Part shown: piece by piece, positions 22,568 to 29,606 of the stretch
Position numbering within the stretch: position 1 is the stretch's first letter
How the letters are laid out: every line of letters starts with the position of its first letter
Origin: a virus
IMG/VR virus record: IMGVR_UViG_3300032173_001511
Span: 1-35,725 of that record
Length of the DNA: 35,725 bases
Strand: one strand, 5' to 3'
Program-made: the position numbers and the translations under genes
The notes under the pieces: model-generated
Told to the model about the DNA's origin: nothing
Database searches by the model: none
Seen by the model: the letters and a program-made list of their open reading frames with translations, nothing else

Positions 22568-24165
22568 CAGCAAGCGCCTCGGCCGAGATGGAGGGAGGGC
22601 GCGAACTCGCGCGGCCGATCATCGTCGACCGGCGCACGCTCGGGGTTGGTGGCAGCTGCCGCGCGCGCCGACTCGTAGCCGTATTCGACGATCGGTGCGG
22701 CCGCGGCCACGCACGCGAGGAAGGCCGCGATCGCGGCGTCGGCGTGGCGCAGGAAGCCGTCGAGCCCGAGGCTGCGCTTCTTGTCGTGCACCTTCGGCAC
22801 CCCGCCCTCGATCGAGATCGCGCGGAGATCGGTGAGGATGTCCTGGTCGCGCGGGATCACGATCTCGGCGTCCTCGAAGTGCCGCTTGAAGCGCGGCATG
22901 TGCTCGCGGTAATACTCGGTGGTGAGCATCACCTGCGTGATCCGCTCGGCCCCGAACTTCTGCATCGTGACTTCGGCCAGATACGAGCCGTTGCCGCGCG
23001 CATCGAAACACGCCGCGAAGAAGCGCGGGAGGCGCTCGAGCACGAACGACACCACCTGCGCCTGCTGCTCGAACGGGATGTTGCGCAACTCCACCACGAA
23101 CGGCGTGCGCTTCACCAGGTTCCGCTCGATGGCGAGCGGCCACAGCACCGTGAGGTCGCCCGTGCGCCCGAAGTCCTCGCCCAGGGCATGCGGCTGGTTC
23201 GGATCGAGCTGCTGCAGCAGCGGGAGCAAGTGCTGGGTGCAGAAGTCGCGCGTCACCGCCTCGCGCAGGTCCTTCGCGAGCAGCGTGAAGTCCGCGGGCT
23301 GCGCCCAGCGCACCACGGGGATGCCGTCCACCATGCGCTGCTCGATAAGCGTCGCGAGCAGATACGCCCCGCCGCCGGCGCGCGGGATACAGAACAGTTC
23401 TTCGTCGGCGCCGGCGCCGTAGTCCTTGATGATCCGCGCCCGAAACGCCGCCTCGCCGTCCGCCGACCACGGCATCTTGCGCTTGGCGCAGATGCGCTGG
23501 TACAGCCCGTCGTTCAGCGCATCGTCGAAGGTGATCCGGTGCAGGCCATAGTCGAGCCGTCCCTTGCGGATTTCCTCGATGAGCTGATTGAACTCGTTGT
23601 CGTCGCCGTCGTGCGTCGAGATGATGCGCACCGAGCCGCCCCAGATGAGCAGCGCGAGCGCGGCCTTCAGCAGTTCCTTCTGCTCGCCGTGGAAGGCGAA
23701 CTCGTCGAGCACCACGCGGCCCTGCCGGCCGCGGATGTTGGTAGGCCGCGAGCTCAGGGCCACGATCTCGTGCGTCGAGGCGAACCGGATGCGGTACGCC
23801 TGGATGTCGCGCTCGTTGCCGTCCTTGTCCCGGTCCTTGAACAGAAACTCGTCGATCTCGCCGGCCACCTGGTTGTACGCCCGCGCCCAATCGGCGCACG
23901 TGCGAATGAACTCCTTCGCGATGTCCTGGTTGTAGCCCACGTACAGCGTGTCGTCGCCCTCGGCCGACGCCGAGAACAGCACGTCGTCCGCCGCCTCCGC
24001 CCAGGTGAGGCCCACGCGGCGCGACTTCTCGGCCACCTTCACGGGCGAGGCATCGGCGACCCAGCGCTGCTGATACGGGAGCAGCACGGGCGCCGACGTC
24101 TCGTGCAGGTGATCGGCGATCGGCGGCGCGGGGACCGTGGCGAGCGCGGCGAGCGCGGCGGTCAC
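22567..24165 (-). CDS. Large terminase subunit (Mu gp28), 532 aa
   Basis: The ATPase part has the adenine/Walker A-type segment 'LLPYQQRWV...EKSRRVGLTWAEA' (Walker A at residues ~46-55) and Walker B 'RVVLDEFAFHG' (~150-160), followed by 'IISTHDGDDNEFNQL'. The nuclease part has 'GEDFGRTGDLTVLWPL' and 'FDARGNGSYLAEVTMQKFG' with acidic metal ligands, then 'SLGLDGFLRHADAAIAAFLA'. It packages DNA by headful cutting into flanking host DNA in Mu-type phages. The start is GTG 24163-24165, GTGA overlap with the small subunit. Confidence 0.95.
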   Translation of the reverse strand: MTAALAALATVPAPPIADHLHETSAPVLLPYQQRWVADASPVKVAEKSRRVGLTWAEAADDVLFSASAEGDDTLYVGYNQDIAKEFIRTCADWARAYNQVAGEIDEFLFKDRDKDGNERDIQAYRIRFASTHEIVALSSRPTNIRGRQGRVVLDEFAFHGEQKELLKAALALLIWGGSVRIISTHDGDDNEFNQLIEEIRKGRLDYGLHRITFDDALNDGLYQRICAKRKMPWSADGEAAFRARIIKDYGAGADEELFCIPRAGGGAYLLATLIEQRMVDGIPVVRWAQPADFTLLAKDLREAVTRDFCTQHLLPLLQQLDPNQPHALGEDFGRTGDLTVLWPLAIERNLVKRTPFVVELRNIPFEQQAQVVSFVLERLPRFFAACFDARGNGSYLAEVTMQKFGAERITQVMLTTEYYREHMPRFKRHFEDAEIVIPRDQDILTDLRAISIEGGVPKVHDKKRSLGLDGFLRHADAAIAAFLACVAAAAPIVEYGYESARAAAATNPERAPVDDDRPREFAPSLHLGRGAC

Positions 24166-24725
24166 GTGACGCTCCCGAGCAGAATCTGTCGCATGGTGGC
24201 CACCGTCTCCGGCGACAGGCCGCGCTTCTTCGCTTCGGTGGTCGCCACCTCGGCCGCCTGTGCGGCGCGCTTCGCGAGCGTCGCGTCATACTCCGCGCGC
24301 AGTTTCGCCTCGACGTCGATCGACGTCTTCTGTGCGCCGGAGAGGTCCTTGAGCGCCTTCGCCAGAAACATGAGCTCGCGCGGCCCGACGCCCTCGGTCA
24401 GGCTGTCCTCGTCGCCGAGCTGCGCCATCGTCTGGAACGCGATCGTCTTGAGCATCTCCTGGAGGAGGCGTCCGACATCGCTCGCGGGGTTCTCGCCGAG
24501 CTTGCTCACCCACGCGCCGGCGACTTCCTGCGCCTCGCGGTAGCGGGCGAGGTTCTGCTCGACACGCTGCTTGTAGGCGCCCACCGTCGAGCGCGCGATC
24601 GGCGGTGCATTCAGATTCGCGAGCGCGGCCATGATCTCGTCAATCGTCGCACCGTCGCGAATCAGCCCATCGACGCGCGTGCGGATCTCCACGGGGAAGC
24701 GACGGATCTTCGGGGTGCGGCCCAT
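24162..24725 (-). CDS. Small terminase subunit (Mu gp27, DUF3486), 187 aa
   Basis: The protein starts MGRTPKIRRFPVEIRTRVDGLIRDGATIDEIMAAL, the gp27 signature with an N-terminal HTH ('ATIDEIMAALANLNAPPIARSTVGAYKQRV'). The rest is helical, including 'EMLKTIAFQTMAQL' and 'LMFLAKALKDLSGAQK'. It recognises phage DNA and recruits gp28. ATG 24723-24725 overlaps the zinc-ribbon gene stop as TGATG; the in-frame GTG at 24732-24734 is less likely. Confidence 0.93.
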   Translation of the reverse strand: MGRTPKIRRFPVEIRTRVDGLIRDGATIDEIMAALANLNAPPIARSTVGAYKQRVEQNLARYREAQEVAGAWVSKLGENPASDVGRLLQEMLKTIAFQTMAQLGDEDSLTEGVGPRELMFLAKALKDLSGAQKTSIDVEAKLRAEYDATLAKRAAQAAEVATTEAKKRGLSPETVATMRQILLGSVT

Positions 24726-24982
24726 CAGGCACACCGCGCGGTGTACGCGACGCGCATCACTTCATCCCGCAGTCGGCGCACGTCGCTCGTCGGATGCTGC
24801 GGCGTGACGAGGCTGGCGTTCATGGCCCGCACGTACGCGCGCTGCGTCGCCTGCGGCACCGTGATCCAGCACTCGATGCACATGAGATCGTCTCGCCGCC
24901 GGTGCCCGCGCAGGCAGACCGAGCAGCGCGCGCGCGGCGTGCGACCCCGATGGCGGGAGGCGACAGCCAGTCGTTGCATCAC
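24725..24982 (-). CDS. Small zinc-ribbon protein (85 aa)
   Basis: The 85-residue basic protein contains a CSVC...CIEC pair (residues ~20-38; CxxC-x11-CxxC), a zinc-ribbon or knuckle. An Arg-rich N-terminus and a helical C-terminus ('DVRRLRDEVMRVAYTA') flank it. The start may be GTG 24980-24982 or ATG 24977-24979. It directly precedes the small terminase and overlaps it, so a DNA-binding or packaging-accessory role is plausible. Mu itself has no obvious equivalent. The family is not recognised. Confidence 0.72.
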   Translation of the reverse strand: MMQRLAVASRHRGRTPRARCSVCLRGHRRRDDLMCIECWITVPQATQRAYVRAMNASLVTPQHPTSDVRRLRDEVMRVAYTARCA

Positions 24983-24986
24983 GCGT

Positions 24987-25289
24987 TCATCGCCCCGGCC
25001 CCGGCTTCTTCACGCCAGGCACGACCGCGCGCCCCGTCGCGACGTCGACACCGCGCACGGCGGCATGGGCGACATAGACCGACGCCACCTCGTCGAGGCG
25101 CAACAAGTCCTGCTCGGCGAGCCAGCTGAGTTCGCTCCGCACCACGTCGCGGCTCACCACGTGCCCGAACTCCTCGAGCGCGCTGTGCAGCAGCGACTCG
25201 TTGGCCGAGTAGCCCGGCGCCTCCGCGAGCAGGCGGAGCAGCACCAGGCGTCGATCCTCCTGCTGCTTGCGGGCGAGGATGCTGCTCAT
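24987..25289 (-). CDS. Mu gp26-like winged-helix protein (100 aa)
   Basis: The pattern 'RRLVLLRLLAEAPGYSANESLLHSALEEFGHVVSRDVVRSELSWLAEQDLLRL' followed by 'YVAHAAVRGVDVATGRAVVPGVKKPGP' is a winged-helix layout. It is very common in Mu-like phages between gp25 (DUF2730) and gp27. Its role is not established; it may bind phage DNA near packaging. ATG 25287-25289 immediately abuts the upstream stop. Confidence 0.83.
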   Translation of the reverse strand: MSSILARKQQEDRRLVLLRLLAEAPGYSANESLLHSALEEFGHVVSRDVVRSELSWLAEQDLLRLDEVASVYVAHAAVRGVDVATGRAVVPGVKKPGPGR

Positions 25290-25619
25290 CTACTTGCGCT
25301 CCTCGAGCAGAGTTTCCAGCACGAGCGAGACGTTGCGGTCGAGGCCATCGAGGCGCCCGTTGAGTGTGCCGAGCTGAGTGGCCACGGCCGAGATCTTCGC
25401 CGTCAGGTCGGCGATGTCCCCATGCCCCGGCGCGCCGTCGGCGCGCTGGCGCAGGAGCGCGCTCTGCGCTTCAACCAGGCCGACACGGCCGCTGATGGCG
25501 TCCAGTTCCGGGCGACTCACGAAGCTCCGTTTCATGACCCACATGAATCCGGTGATGGCGGCCTGCAGCACGAGCAGGCCGAACTGGCCGAGAAGCACGA
25601 GCCGATCGAGCGACGTCAT
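25290..25619 (-). CDS. Mu gp25-like membrane-anchored coiled-coil protein (DUF2730), 109 aa
   Basis: The start is ATG 25617-25619 in an ATGA overlap with the spanin-like gene; the longer open frame reading back through the lysis genes is spurious. Residues ~7-29 ('LVLLGQFGLLVLQAAITGFMWVM') are a transmembrane helix. Residues ~40-108 form a heptad-like helix ('ISGRVGLVEAQSALLRQRA', 'LTAKISAVATQLGTLNGRLDGLDRNVSLVLETLLEE'). This is the DUF2730 layout, found after lysis genes in Mu-like phages. The function is unclear, possibly lysis-related. Confidence 0.85.
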   Translation of the reverse strand: MTSLDRLVLLGQFGLLVLQAAITGFMWVMKRSFVSRPELDAISGRVGLVEAQSALLRQRADGAPGHGDIADLTAKISAVATQLGTLNGRLDGLDRNVSLVLETLLEERK

Positions 25620-26200
25620 GGATGGCGATGATCGAGGAGGAGGGCGCCGAGGGCGCCGAGCACGGCCCCGATGCCACCATCGCGCAGGCGGTCGCGCCGG
25701 GAGGGGAGTTGGGCGGTCAAGTTGCCGATCGCGAGCGAATCGCTGTGCCGCAGGCGGCGGAGAATGACGTTCTCGCGCGCACAGTCGACCCGCACCGTGG
25801 TGCAGGCCGCGTCCGCGGAGTCCGCCGCGTTGAGTGCCTCGCGCACGAGCGCGGGATCGAGCACCGGGAGCGGCGGCGGCGCATCCTGGTTGCCGGTCGC
25901 GACGGCGGCGGCCCGCGCCGCCACGGCCCCGTCGATCGCGTCGAGCGTGGCGCGCACTTGCGTGCGCCGGCCGACATAGCGCGTCTTCCAGCGCGTGAGA
26001 CGCACGGTATCGCGTCGGACTTCGAGCGTCTTCAGCGCGTGCTCCAGCGAATCGCGCGCCACGCTGTCCTGCACGAGCGCGGCCTGCAAGCGGCCCATGG
26101 CGCGCTGCTTCTCGACGAAACGCTGGTACGTCCAGCCGCCCGCGCCGCTCGACACGAGCAGGCCCACGAGCCACAAGACGACGCGGAGGCGCATGCTCAT
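25616..26200 (-). CDS. Spanin-like inner-membrane coiled-coil protein (194 aa)
   Basis: An N-terminal anchor (residues ~5-23, 'LRVVLWLVGLLVSSGAGGW') is followed by a long charged helix ('VEKQRAMGRLQAALVQDSVARDSLEHALKTLEVRRDTVRL') and another helical region, the layout of Rz-type i-spanins. A hydrophobic C-terminal stretch 'GGIGAVLGALGALLLD' is atypical and may be a second membrane segment. It lies two genes after the amidase, consistent with a lysis cassette. No embedded lipoprotein (Rz1) frame with a lipobox was found in it. Confidence 0.62.
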   Translation of the reverse strand: MSMRLRVVLWLVGLLVSSGAGGWTYQRFVEKQRAMGRLQAALVQDSVARDSLEHALKTLEVRRDTVRLTRWKTRYVGRRTQVRATLDAIDGAVAARAAAVATGNQDAPPPLPVLDPALVREALNAADSADAACTTVRVDCARENVILRRLRHSDSLAIGNLTAQLPSRRDRLRDGGIGAVLGALGALLLDHRHP

Positions 26201-26682
26201 GGGGCGTCTCCGTCAGACGGCGTCGGCGTCGGGCTGGCGAGCGCGCTGAAATGGTGCGAGCCATATGTATGGGCGAAGAGCATCGCGTCGCGCACCTTCC
26301 AGTCGCGCGGGCCACGCAACTGGCGCACGATATCGTGGAAATCCGTGAAGACGGTCAGCCACTCGCCCCGCGCCATCGCCTGGCAGTCCTGCACGATAAA
26401 GGCGAAGGCGCGCGCATGTTCATGCGGCGCGAGCAGGTCACCGGCGACGAAGATGACGCGCGCCACGGTGACCACGCCGCCGCCGCCCGCGAGGAAGGCG
26501 AGCAGGCGCGGGAGCGGATGGTCGAACTTCACCGCGTACGCGATCTCCTCGCCTCGCCACACGCGAACCACGTCGACGCGCGATCCCGTGCCGACGAGCA
26601 GGCGGAGCCACACCGTCAACACGAGCGCCAGCCAGGCGAAGCCGGCGGCGACGGCCATGAGCCAGGACACAAGCGGTGACAT
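26197..26682 (-). CDS. Membrane protein of the lysis block (161 aa)
   Basis: The start is ATG 26680-26682 overlapping the amidase stop as TGATG. There are two hydrophobic segments: ~5-31 ('VSWLMAVAAGFAWLALVLTVWLRLLV') and ~61-83 ('LAFLAGGGGVVTVARVIFVAGDLL'). A soluble C-terminal part contains many aromatic and His residues ('FTDFHDIVRQLRGPRDWKVRDAMLFAHTYGSHHF'). The family is not recognised. Position between amidase and spanin-like genes suggests holin, antiholin or lysis-timing function, but a superinfection role is also possible. Confidence 0.68.
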   Translation of the reverse strand: MSPLVSWLMAVAAGFAWLALVLTVWLRLLVGTGSRVDVVRVWRGEEIAYAVKFDHPLPRLLAFLAGGGGVVTVARVIFVAGDLLAPHEHARAFAFIVQDCQAMARGEWLTVFTDFHDIVRQLRGPRDWKVRDAMLFAHTYGSHHFSALASPTPTPSDGDAP

Positions 26683-27272
26683 CAGGCCGCCTCCGAGACA
26701 TTGAGAAGTTGCGTGCGCACGCGCGCACGGATCGCCGGGATGTCGAGCCACGGCGCCTGCAAGTGGCCCGCGGCAATGAACTGACGCCCGGTGGGATCGT
26801 CCTTGCGCCCGAACTGGCCGGCGCGTTTGTGCTCCGGGCCGTAGACCGCGACGTCCTCGTGGCCGATGATCCGCCAGAGTTCATCCGGCGAGAGATCCGT
26901 GCCCGGCAGGCGAAAGACGGCGACGATGCGCTCGACGAGCGTAGTGACGGCCGCCGCGGTCGGCGGGATCGGCGGCCCGCCGGCGAGCGCGAGATTCACG
27001 CTTTCGTGATTCGCGCGATGGAACGTGTACGGCGCGCCGGGCGGGACCGCGGCAAATCCCACGGCCCACGCGGCATAGTCGACGTACGGCACCAGCCGCG
27101 CGACGCGCCCGTCCGGAGCGACGATGTCGTTGTAGCTGACCTCGCTCCTTGGATCGCAGCACCAGTTGACGGCCGAGCCGAACGTGCCGCCGGTCCAGTG
27201 CAGCACGACGAGCCCGACGCGCGCGAGGCGGTGGCTCCGGTTGGGCGACGGTCGATTCAGTTCTACCGTCAT
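26682..27272 (-). CDS. Endolysin: N-acetylmuramoyl-L-alanine amidase (196 aa)
   Basis: This is an Amidase_2-type fold. 'LVVLHWTGG' gives His25 as the first zinc ligand. 'VAPDGRVARLVPYVDYAAWAVG' is the usual central segment. 'IIGHEDVAVYGP' gives His138, and 'GRKDDPTGRQF' gives the third ligand region (Asp158/159). The enzyme cleaves the bond between muramic acid and the stem peptide. There is no signal peptide, so export depends on a holin. The ATG overlaps the holin-like gene by ATGA. Confidence 0.9.
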   Translation of the reverse strand: MTVELNRPSPNRSHRLARVGLVVLHWTGGTFGSAVNWCCDPRSEVSYNDIVAPDGRVARLVPYVDYAAWAVGFAAVPPGAPYTFHRANHESVNLALAGGPPIPPTAAAVTTLVERIVAVFRLPGTDLSPDELWRIIGHEDVAVYGPEHKRAGQFGRKDDPTGRQFIAAGHLQAPWLDIPAIRARVRTQLLNVSEAA

Positions 27273-27676
27273 GCGTCCGCGCGCTCGTCGACGGGGACCT
27301 CGGCCCGCTCATCGTCCGGGTGGCGCCCGGGTTCGCGATCGAGCGGCATCATCGGGAGCCCGCTGCCCACCTGCGACACGCCGGCGGCGGCCGCGCGCAA
27401 CGCGGGGGCGAGCAACTTCGCCCGGGCGATCGGCACGACGATGCACGCCGTGCACAACATCGCGAACGCCGTGAACGACAGGCCAGCCACGACCGCCAGC
27501 CATGCTTTCGTGTTCACCAGGGCGACCGCGAACGACACCGTCGACCCGACCATGCCGATGATCGAGAAGACGAGGAACAGCAGCCAGCCCGGGTTGAAAT
27601 CCCCGTCCCGCTCGAAGAGCAGCGGGTTACGTCGGTCGTGAAAGAGTCGGGAGAGGCGGGAGCGCGCGTTCGGCAT
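27269..27676 (-). CDS. Holin-like protein, first gene after the Mor-type promoter element (135 aa)
   Basis: The start is taken at ATG 27674-27676 (MPNARSRLSRLFHD); TTG at 27683-27685 has a GAG at better spacing and cannot be excluded. Two hydrophobic segments, ~29-55 ('FNPGWLLFLVFSIIGMVGSTVSFAVALV') and ~58-84 ('AWLAVVAGLSFTAFAMLCTACIVVPIA'), separated by a short turn, and a charged C-terminal tail fit a two-helix holin. It directly precedes the amidase with an ATGA overlap. The role is inferred from topology and position. Confidence 0.7.
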   Translation of the reverse strand: MPNARSRLSRLFHDRRNPLLFERDGDFNPGWLLFLVFSIIGMVGSTVSFAVALVNTKAWLAVVAGLSFTAFAMLCTACIVVPIARAKLLAPALRAAAAGVSQVGSGLPMMPLDREPGRHPDDERAEVPVDERADA

Positions 27677-27698
27677 GGCGCGCAAGATCAGTCTCGGG

Positions 27699-27731
27699 CC
27701 GCGCGCCTCGTAGACTGAACCGCTTCAGGGT
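27699..27731 (-). promoter_or_regulatory. Candidate Mor-activated middle promoter element downstream of mor
   Basis: Plus-strand 27711-27731 carries the dyad CTGAA-CCGC-TTCAG (27715-27728) and differs at one position from 19360-19380. The adjoining CCGCGCGCCT block (27699-27708) is also shared, after a 2-bp spacing difference. It lies between the mor stop and the holin-like gene, the same place as Pm in Mu, where Mor acts. The leader to the ATG at 27676 would be about 30 nt or less. Confidence 0.72.
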
Positions 27732-27736
27732 GGTCG

Positions 27737-28177
27737 CTACTCGCTGGAGGCGTCGGCGAACCCGGCGAACAGATCGCCCTGGTGCCGGTCGCGCGGGCGC
27801 AGCGGCCCGAGGTCGAACGTTGGGTTGGCGTCGTAATCCGCCAGCACCTGCCACACGTGCCGCTCGGTCACGCGCAGTCCTTCCGCAATCTTGGCGATCG
27901 TCCATTCATCGACAAGACGCCGCAGCACGATTTCGGCGCGCTTGCCGGCGGCGAGGGGCACGTCGACGTGCGTGCCCCCGAACCGCCGCCCCAGCTGGAG
28001 GGCGGCCACGTCGCCGATGGCGGCTACCAGCCGATGATCCCGCGGCGCGTCGTGCGGGATGTAGAGCCGTCGGCCGCCGAACTCCACCGACATGTGCAGC
28101 GCCCGCTCCACGCCGATGAGTTCGGCGAGACCGGCGAGCGTCGTGCTCGCGAAGGGAGGGCGCGCGGCGGCCGTCAC
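27737..28177 (-). CDS. mor: Mor-family transcription activator (146 aa)
   Basis: The pattern 'LAELIGVERALHMSVEFGGRRLYIPHDAPRDHRLVAAIGDVAALQLGRRFGGTHVDVPL' is the Mor/C dimerisation domain. 'RLVDEWTIAKIAEGLRVTERHVWQVLADY' (residues ~88-115) is its C-terminal HTH. In Mu, Mor turns on the middle promoter by binding a dyad site and recruiting RNA polymerase. The start is GTG 28175-28177. No second paralogue (Mu C) is seen, although late-type genes have the same dyad upstream. It is the last gene of the early block. Confidence 0.95.
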   Translation of the reverse strand: MTAAARPPFASTTLAGLAELIGVERALHMSVEFGGRRLYIPHDAPRDHRLVAAIGDVAALQLGRRFGGTHVDVPLAAGKRAEIVLRRLVDEWTIAKIAEGLRVTERHVWQVLADYDANPTFDLGPLRPRDRHQGDLFAGFADASSE

Positions 28178-28181
28178 GGAA

Positions 28182-28664
28182 TCAGCCGCGTCCCTGCGCG
28201 CGATCGCGCATGGCCTTCAGTCCCTCGATCACCTTGGCCGCCTGGTCGAGCGAGAGCCATGCCAGCGCTTCGACCTTCGCCATGCGGCACACGAAAGCCC
28301 GGAGCGCCGCCGGCGACGGATCACGCACCGCGCCGACCGCATGGCACTCCGCCCACAGGCCGCGAATCACCACGTGCGTCTGCTCGTCGGCCACGGCCGC
28401 GGCGGCGAGCTGCTGCGCGCGCCGGTCGTAGTCGGGCAGGCGATCATTCTTGAAACCCAGCCGCCGCATGCCGTCAAGCACGAAGGCGCGCTCGGCCGCG
28501 GTGAGGTCGCCCGCGCTCGCCTTGCCCGTGAGCTGGTGCAGGAACTCCCGGTAGAGATCGTCATTCAAGCCGAGCTTCTTCTTGCCGAGGTGGATCGCGG
28601 CGAGCTCGCGCCGGCGCTTCGCCTCGCCCTTGGCCGTCTGCGGGTGCGGAAGGTGCGCGGTCAT
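28182..28664 (-). CDS. gemA: GemA-like early regulatory protein (Mu gp16, DUF1018), 160 aa
   Basis: The start is ATG 28662-28664 in an ATGA overlap. The sequence 'RRRELAAIHLGKKKLGLNDDLYREFLHQLTGKASAGDLTAAERAFVLDGMRRLGFK' followed by 'VIRGLWAECHAVGAVRDPSPAALRAFVCRM' and 'LSLDQAAKVIEGLKAMRDRA' matches GemA/gp16. In Mu, GemA modulates host gene expression and supercoiling. It lies directly before mor, as gp16 and gp17 do in Mu. Confidence 0.93.
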   Translation of the reverse strand: MTAHLPHPQTAKGEAKRRRELAAIHLGKKKLGLNDDLYREFLHQLTGKASAGDLTAAERAFVLDGMRRLGFKNDRLPDYDRRAQQLAAAAVADEQTHVVIRGLWAECHAVGAVRDPSPAALRAFVCRMAKVEALAWLSLDQAAKVIEGLKAMRDRAQGRG

Positions 28665-28990
28665 TCGGCCGGCACCCGCTCGAAGACGTTCGCCGACTTG
28701 CCGCGGCGCGTGAGGCGCCGGATGCCCGACGGCCGCACGAGCGTCGCGTGAAAGAGTGCGGTCACCCGCGGTGCGATCGTGCTGATTTCGACGCCGCACT
28801 GCTCCGCGATTTCATCCGCCGTCGCGCCCAGGTACTTCGGGTCCGCGGTGCGCTCGGTGATGATGTCGAGCGCACGCTGTTCCCAGTACGCGGCGCGACG
28901 CGCCGTCTCCGCGCGCGCCTGGCCGCTGGCGTCGGCCGTCTGCCGGCGCTGCAGGAGCAGCTCCTGCTGGACCGCCTTCGGCGCACTCAT
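28661..28990 (-). CDS. Winged-helix-like early protein (109 aa)
   Basis: After a helical N-terminal half ('ETARRAAYWEQRALDIITERT'), the C-terminal half 'GATADEIAEQCGVEISTIAPRVTALFHATLVRPSGIRRLTRRGKSANVFERV' reads as a winged helix: helix 2-turn-helix 3, then a wing with 'TRRGKSANVF'. DNA binding is likely. The family is not recognised. It overlaps both neighbours by ATGA and sits next to another small winged-helix-like gene. Confidence 0.75.
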   Translation of the reverse strand: MSAPKAVQQELLLQRRQTADASGQARAETARRAAYWEQRALDIITERTADPKYLGATADEIAEQCGVEISTIAPRVTALFHATLVRPSGIRRLTRRGKSANVFERVPAE

Positions 28991-29250
28991 ACCGTCAACT
29001 CCTCGCGCGTCGTGCTGCCGGCCACCTCGCGCAGGACGTAGTGCGGCGGGTAACCGACGGGCGTGTGATCGGCCGTCTGGATGTCACCGAGGATGAGGAG
29101 ACGCCGCAGCAACCACTCGACAACCGTCGGCGGCAACGCGAGCGCTTCGGCCAGTTCGCCGATCGTCGCGCCCCGCGCGCCCTTCGCCGCGATCAGCCGC
29201 GCCACGTCGTCCCGCGGTTCCTGCAGTCGCGGCATCAGGAGCGCGCTCAT
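28987..29250 (-). CDS. Small winged-helix-like early protein (87 aa)
   Basis: The start is ATG 29248-29250; the longer open frame to 29643 is an extension into neighbouring genes. The core is 'VARLIAAKGARGATIGELAEALALPPTVVEWLLRRLLILGDIQ', a helix-turn-helix with a following strand, then 'YVLREVAG'. It is probably DNA-binding. It overlaps the 119-residue gene upstream (ATGA) and the winged-helix gene downstream. Function unknown. Confidence 0.75.
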   Translation of the reverse strand: MSALLMPRLQEPRDDVARLIAAKGARGATIGELAEALALPPTVVEWLLRRLLILGDIQTADHTPVGYPPHYVLREVAGSTTREELTV

Positions 29251-29606
29251 TCCGCCAACTCCCGCGCCGCCTGCAGCGCCGCGCCGATCACCTCGACGAG
29301 CTCGCGCCGCCGGTGGCGCAGGGCGGCGGCGAAGGCCTGCAGCGCCTCGCGCGCCGTCGGGCCGGCCGCGGCGGGGAGTCGCGAGACGCGCGCCTCCGCG
29401 ACCTGCTCCATCTCGCGACAGAGTTCGAGCACCGTGGTCCACACGGCCCCGCGGACGATAGTCACCGCCTCGGCGCGTGACACGTACAGTCCGTGCATCG
29501 CGCGCCGGCCGATCGCCCGCTCGGCCTGCTCGAGCACCTGTGCCACCACGAGATCGAGGGCGGGCTGCGTGCAGGCCACCGGCGACGGCGTCAACGTCGC
29601 GCTCAC
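29247..29606 (-). CDS. Helical early protein of unknown function (119 aa)
   Basis: Not recognised. The 119 residues are predominantly helical ('LDLVVAQVLEQAERAIGRR', 'VWTTVLELCREMEQVAEARVS', 'REALQAFAAALRHRRRELVEVIGAALQAARELAE') without membrane segments. The start is GTG 29604-29606, in a GTGA overlap with gam. A small early modulator of host or phage functions is possible. Confidence 0.7.
   Translation of the reverse strand: MSATLTPSPVACTQPALDLVVAQVLEQAERAIGRRAMHGLYVSRAEAVTIVRGAVWTTVLELCREMEQVAEARVSRLPAAAGPTAREALQAFAAALRHRRRELVEVIGAALQAARELAE

Noticed and set aside
22588-24543. 651-codon plus-strand open frame opposite the large terminase
   Set aside because: It lies antisense to a clear terminase gene. 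In high-G+C DNA the complement of a real gene often stays open, and its translation is Arg/Ala/His-rich with no family features.
25717-25977. Embedded Rz1-type lipoprotein frame inside the spanin-like gene
   Set aside because: The alternate frame is Arg/Ser-rich and has no signal peptide or lipobox.
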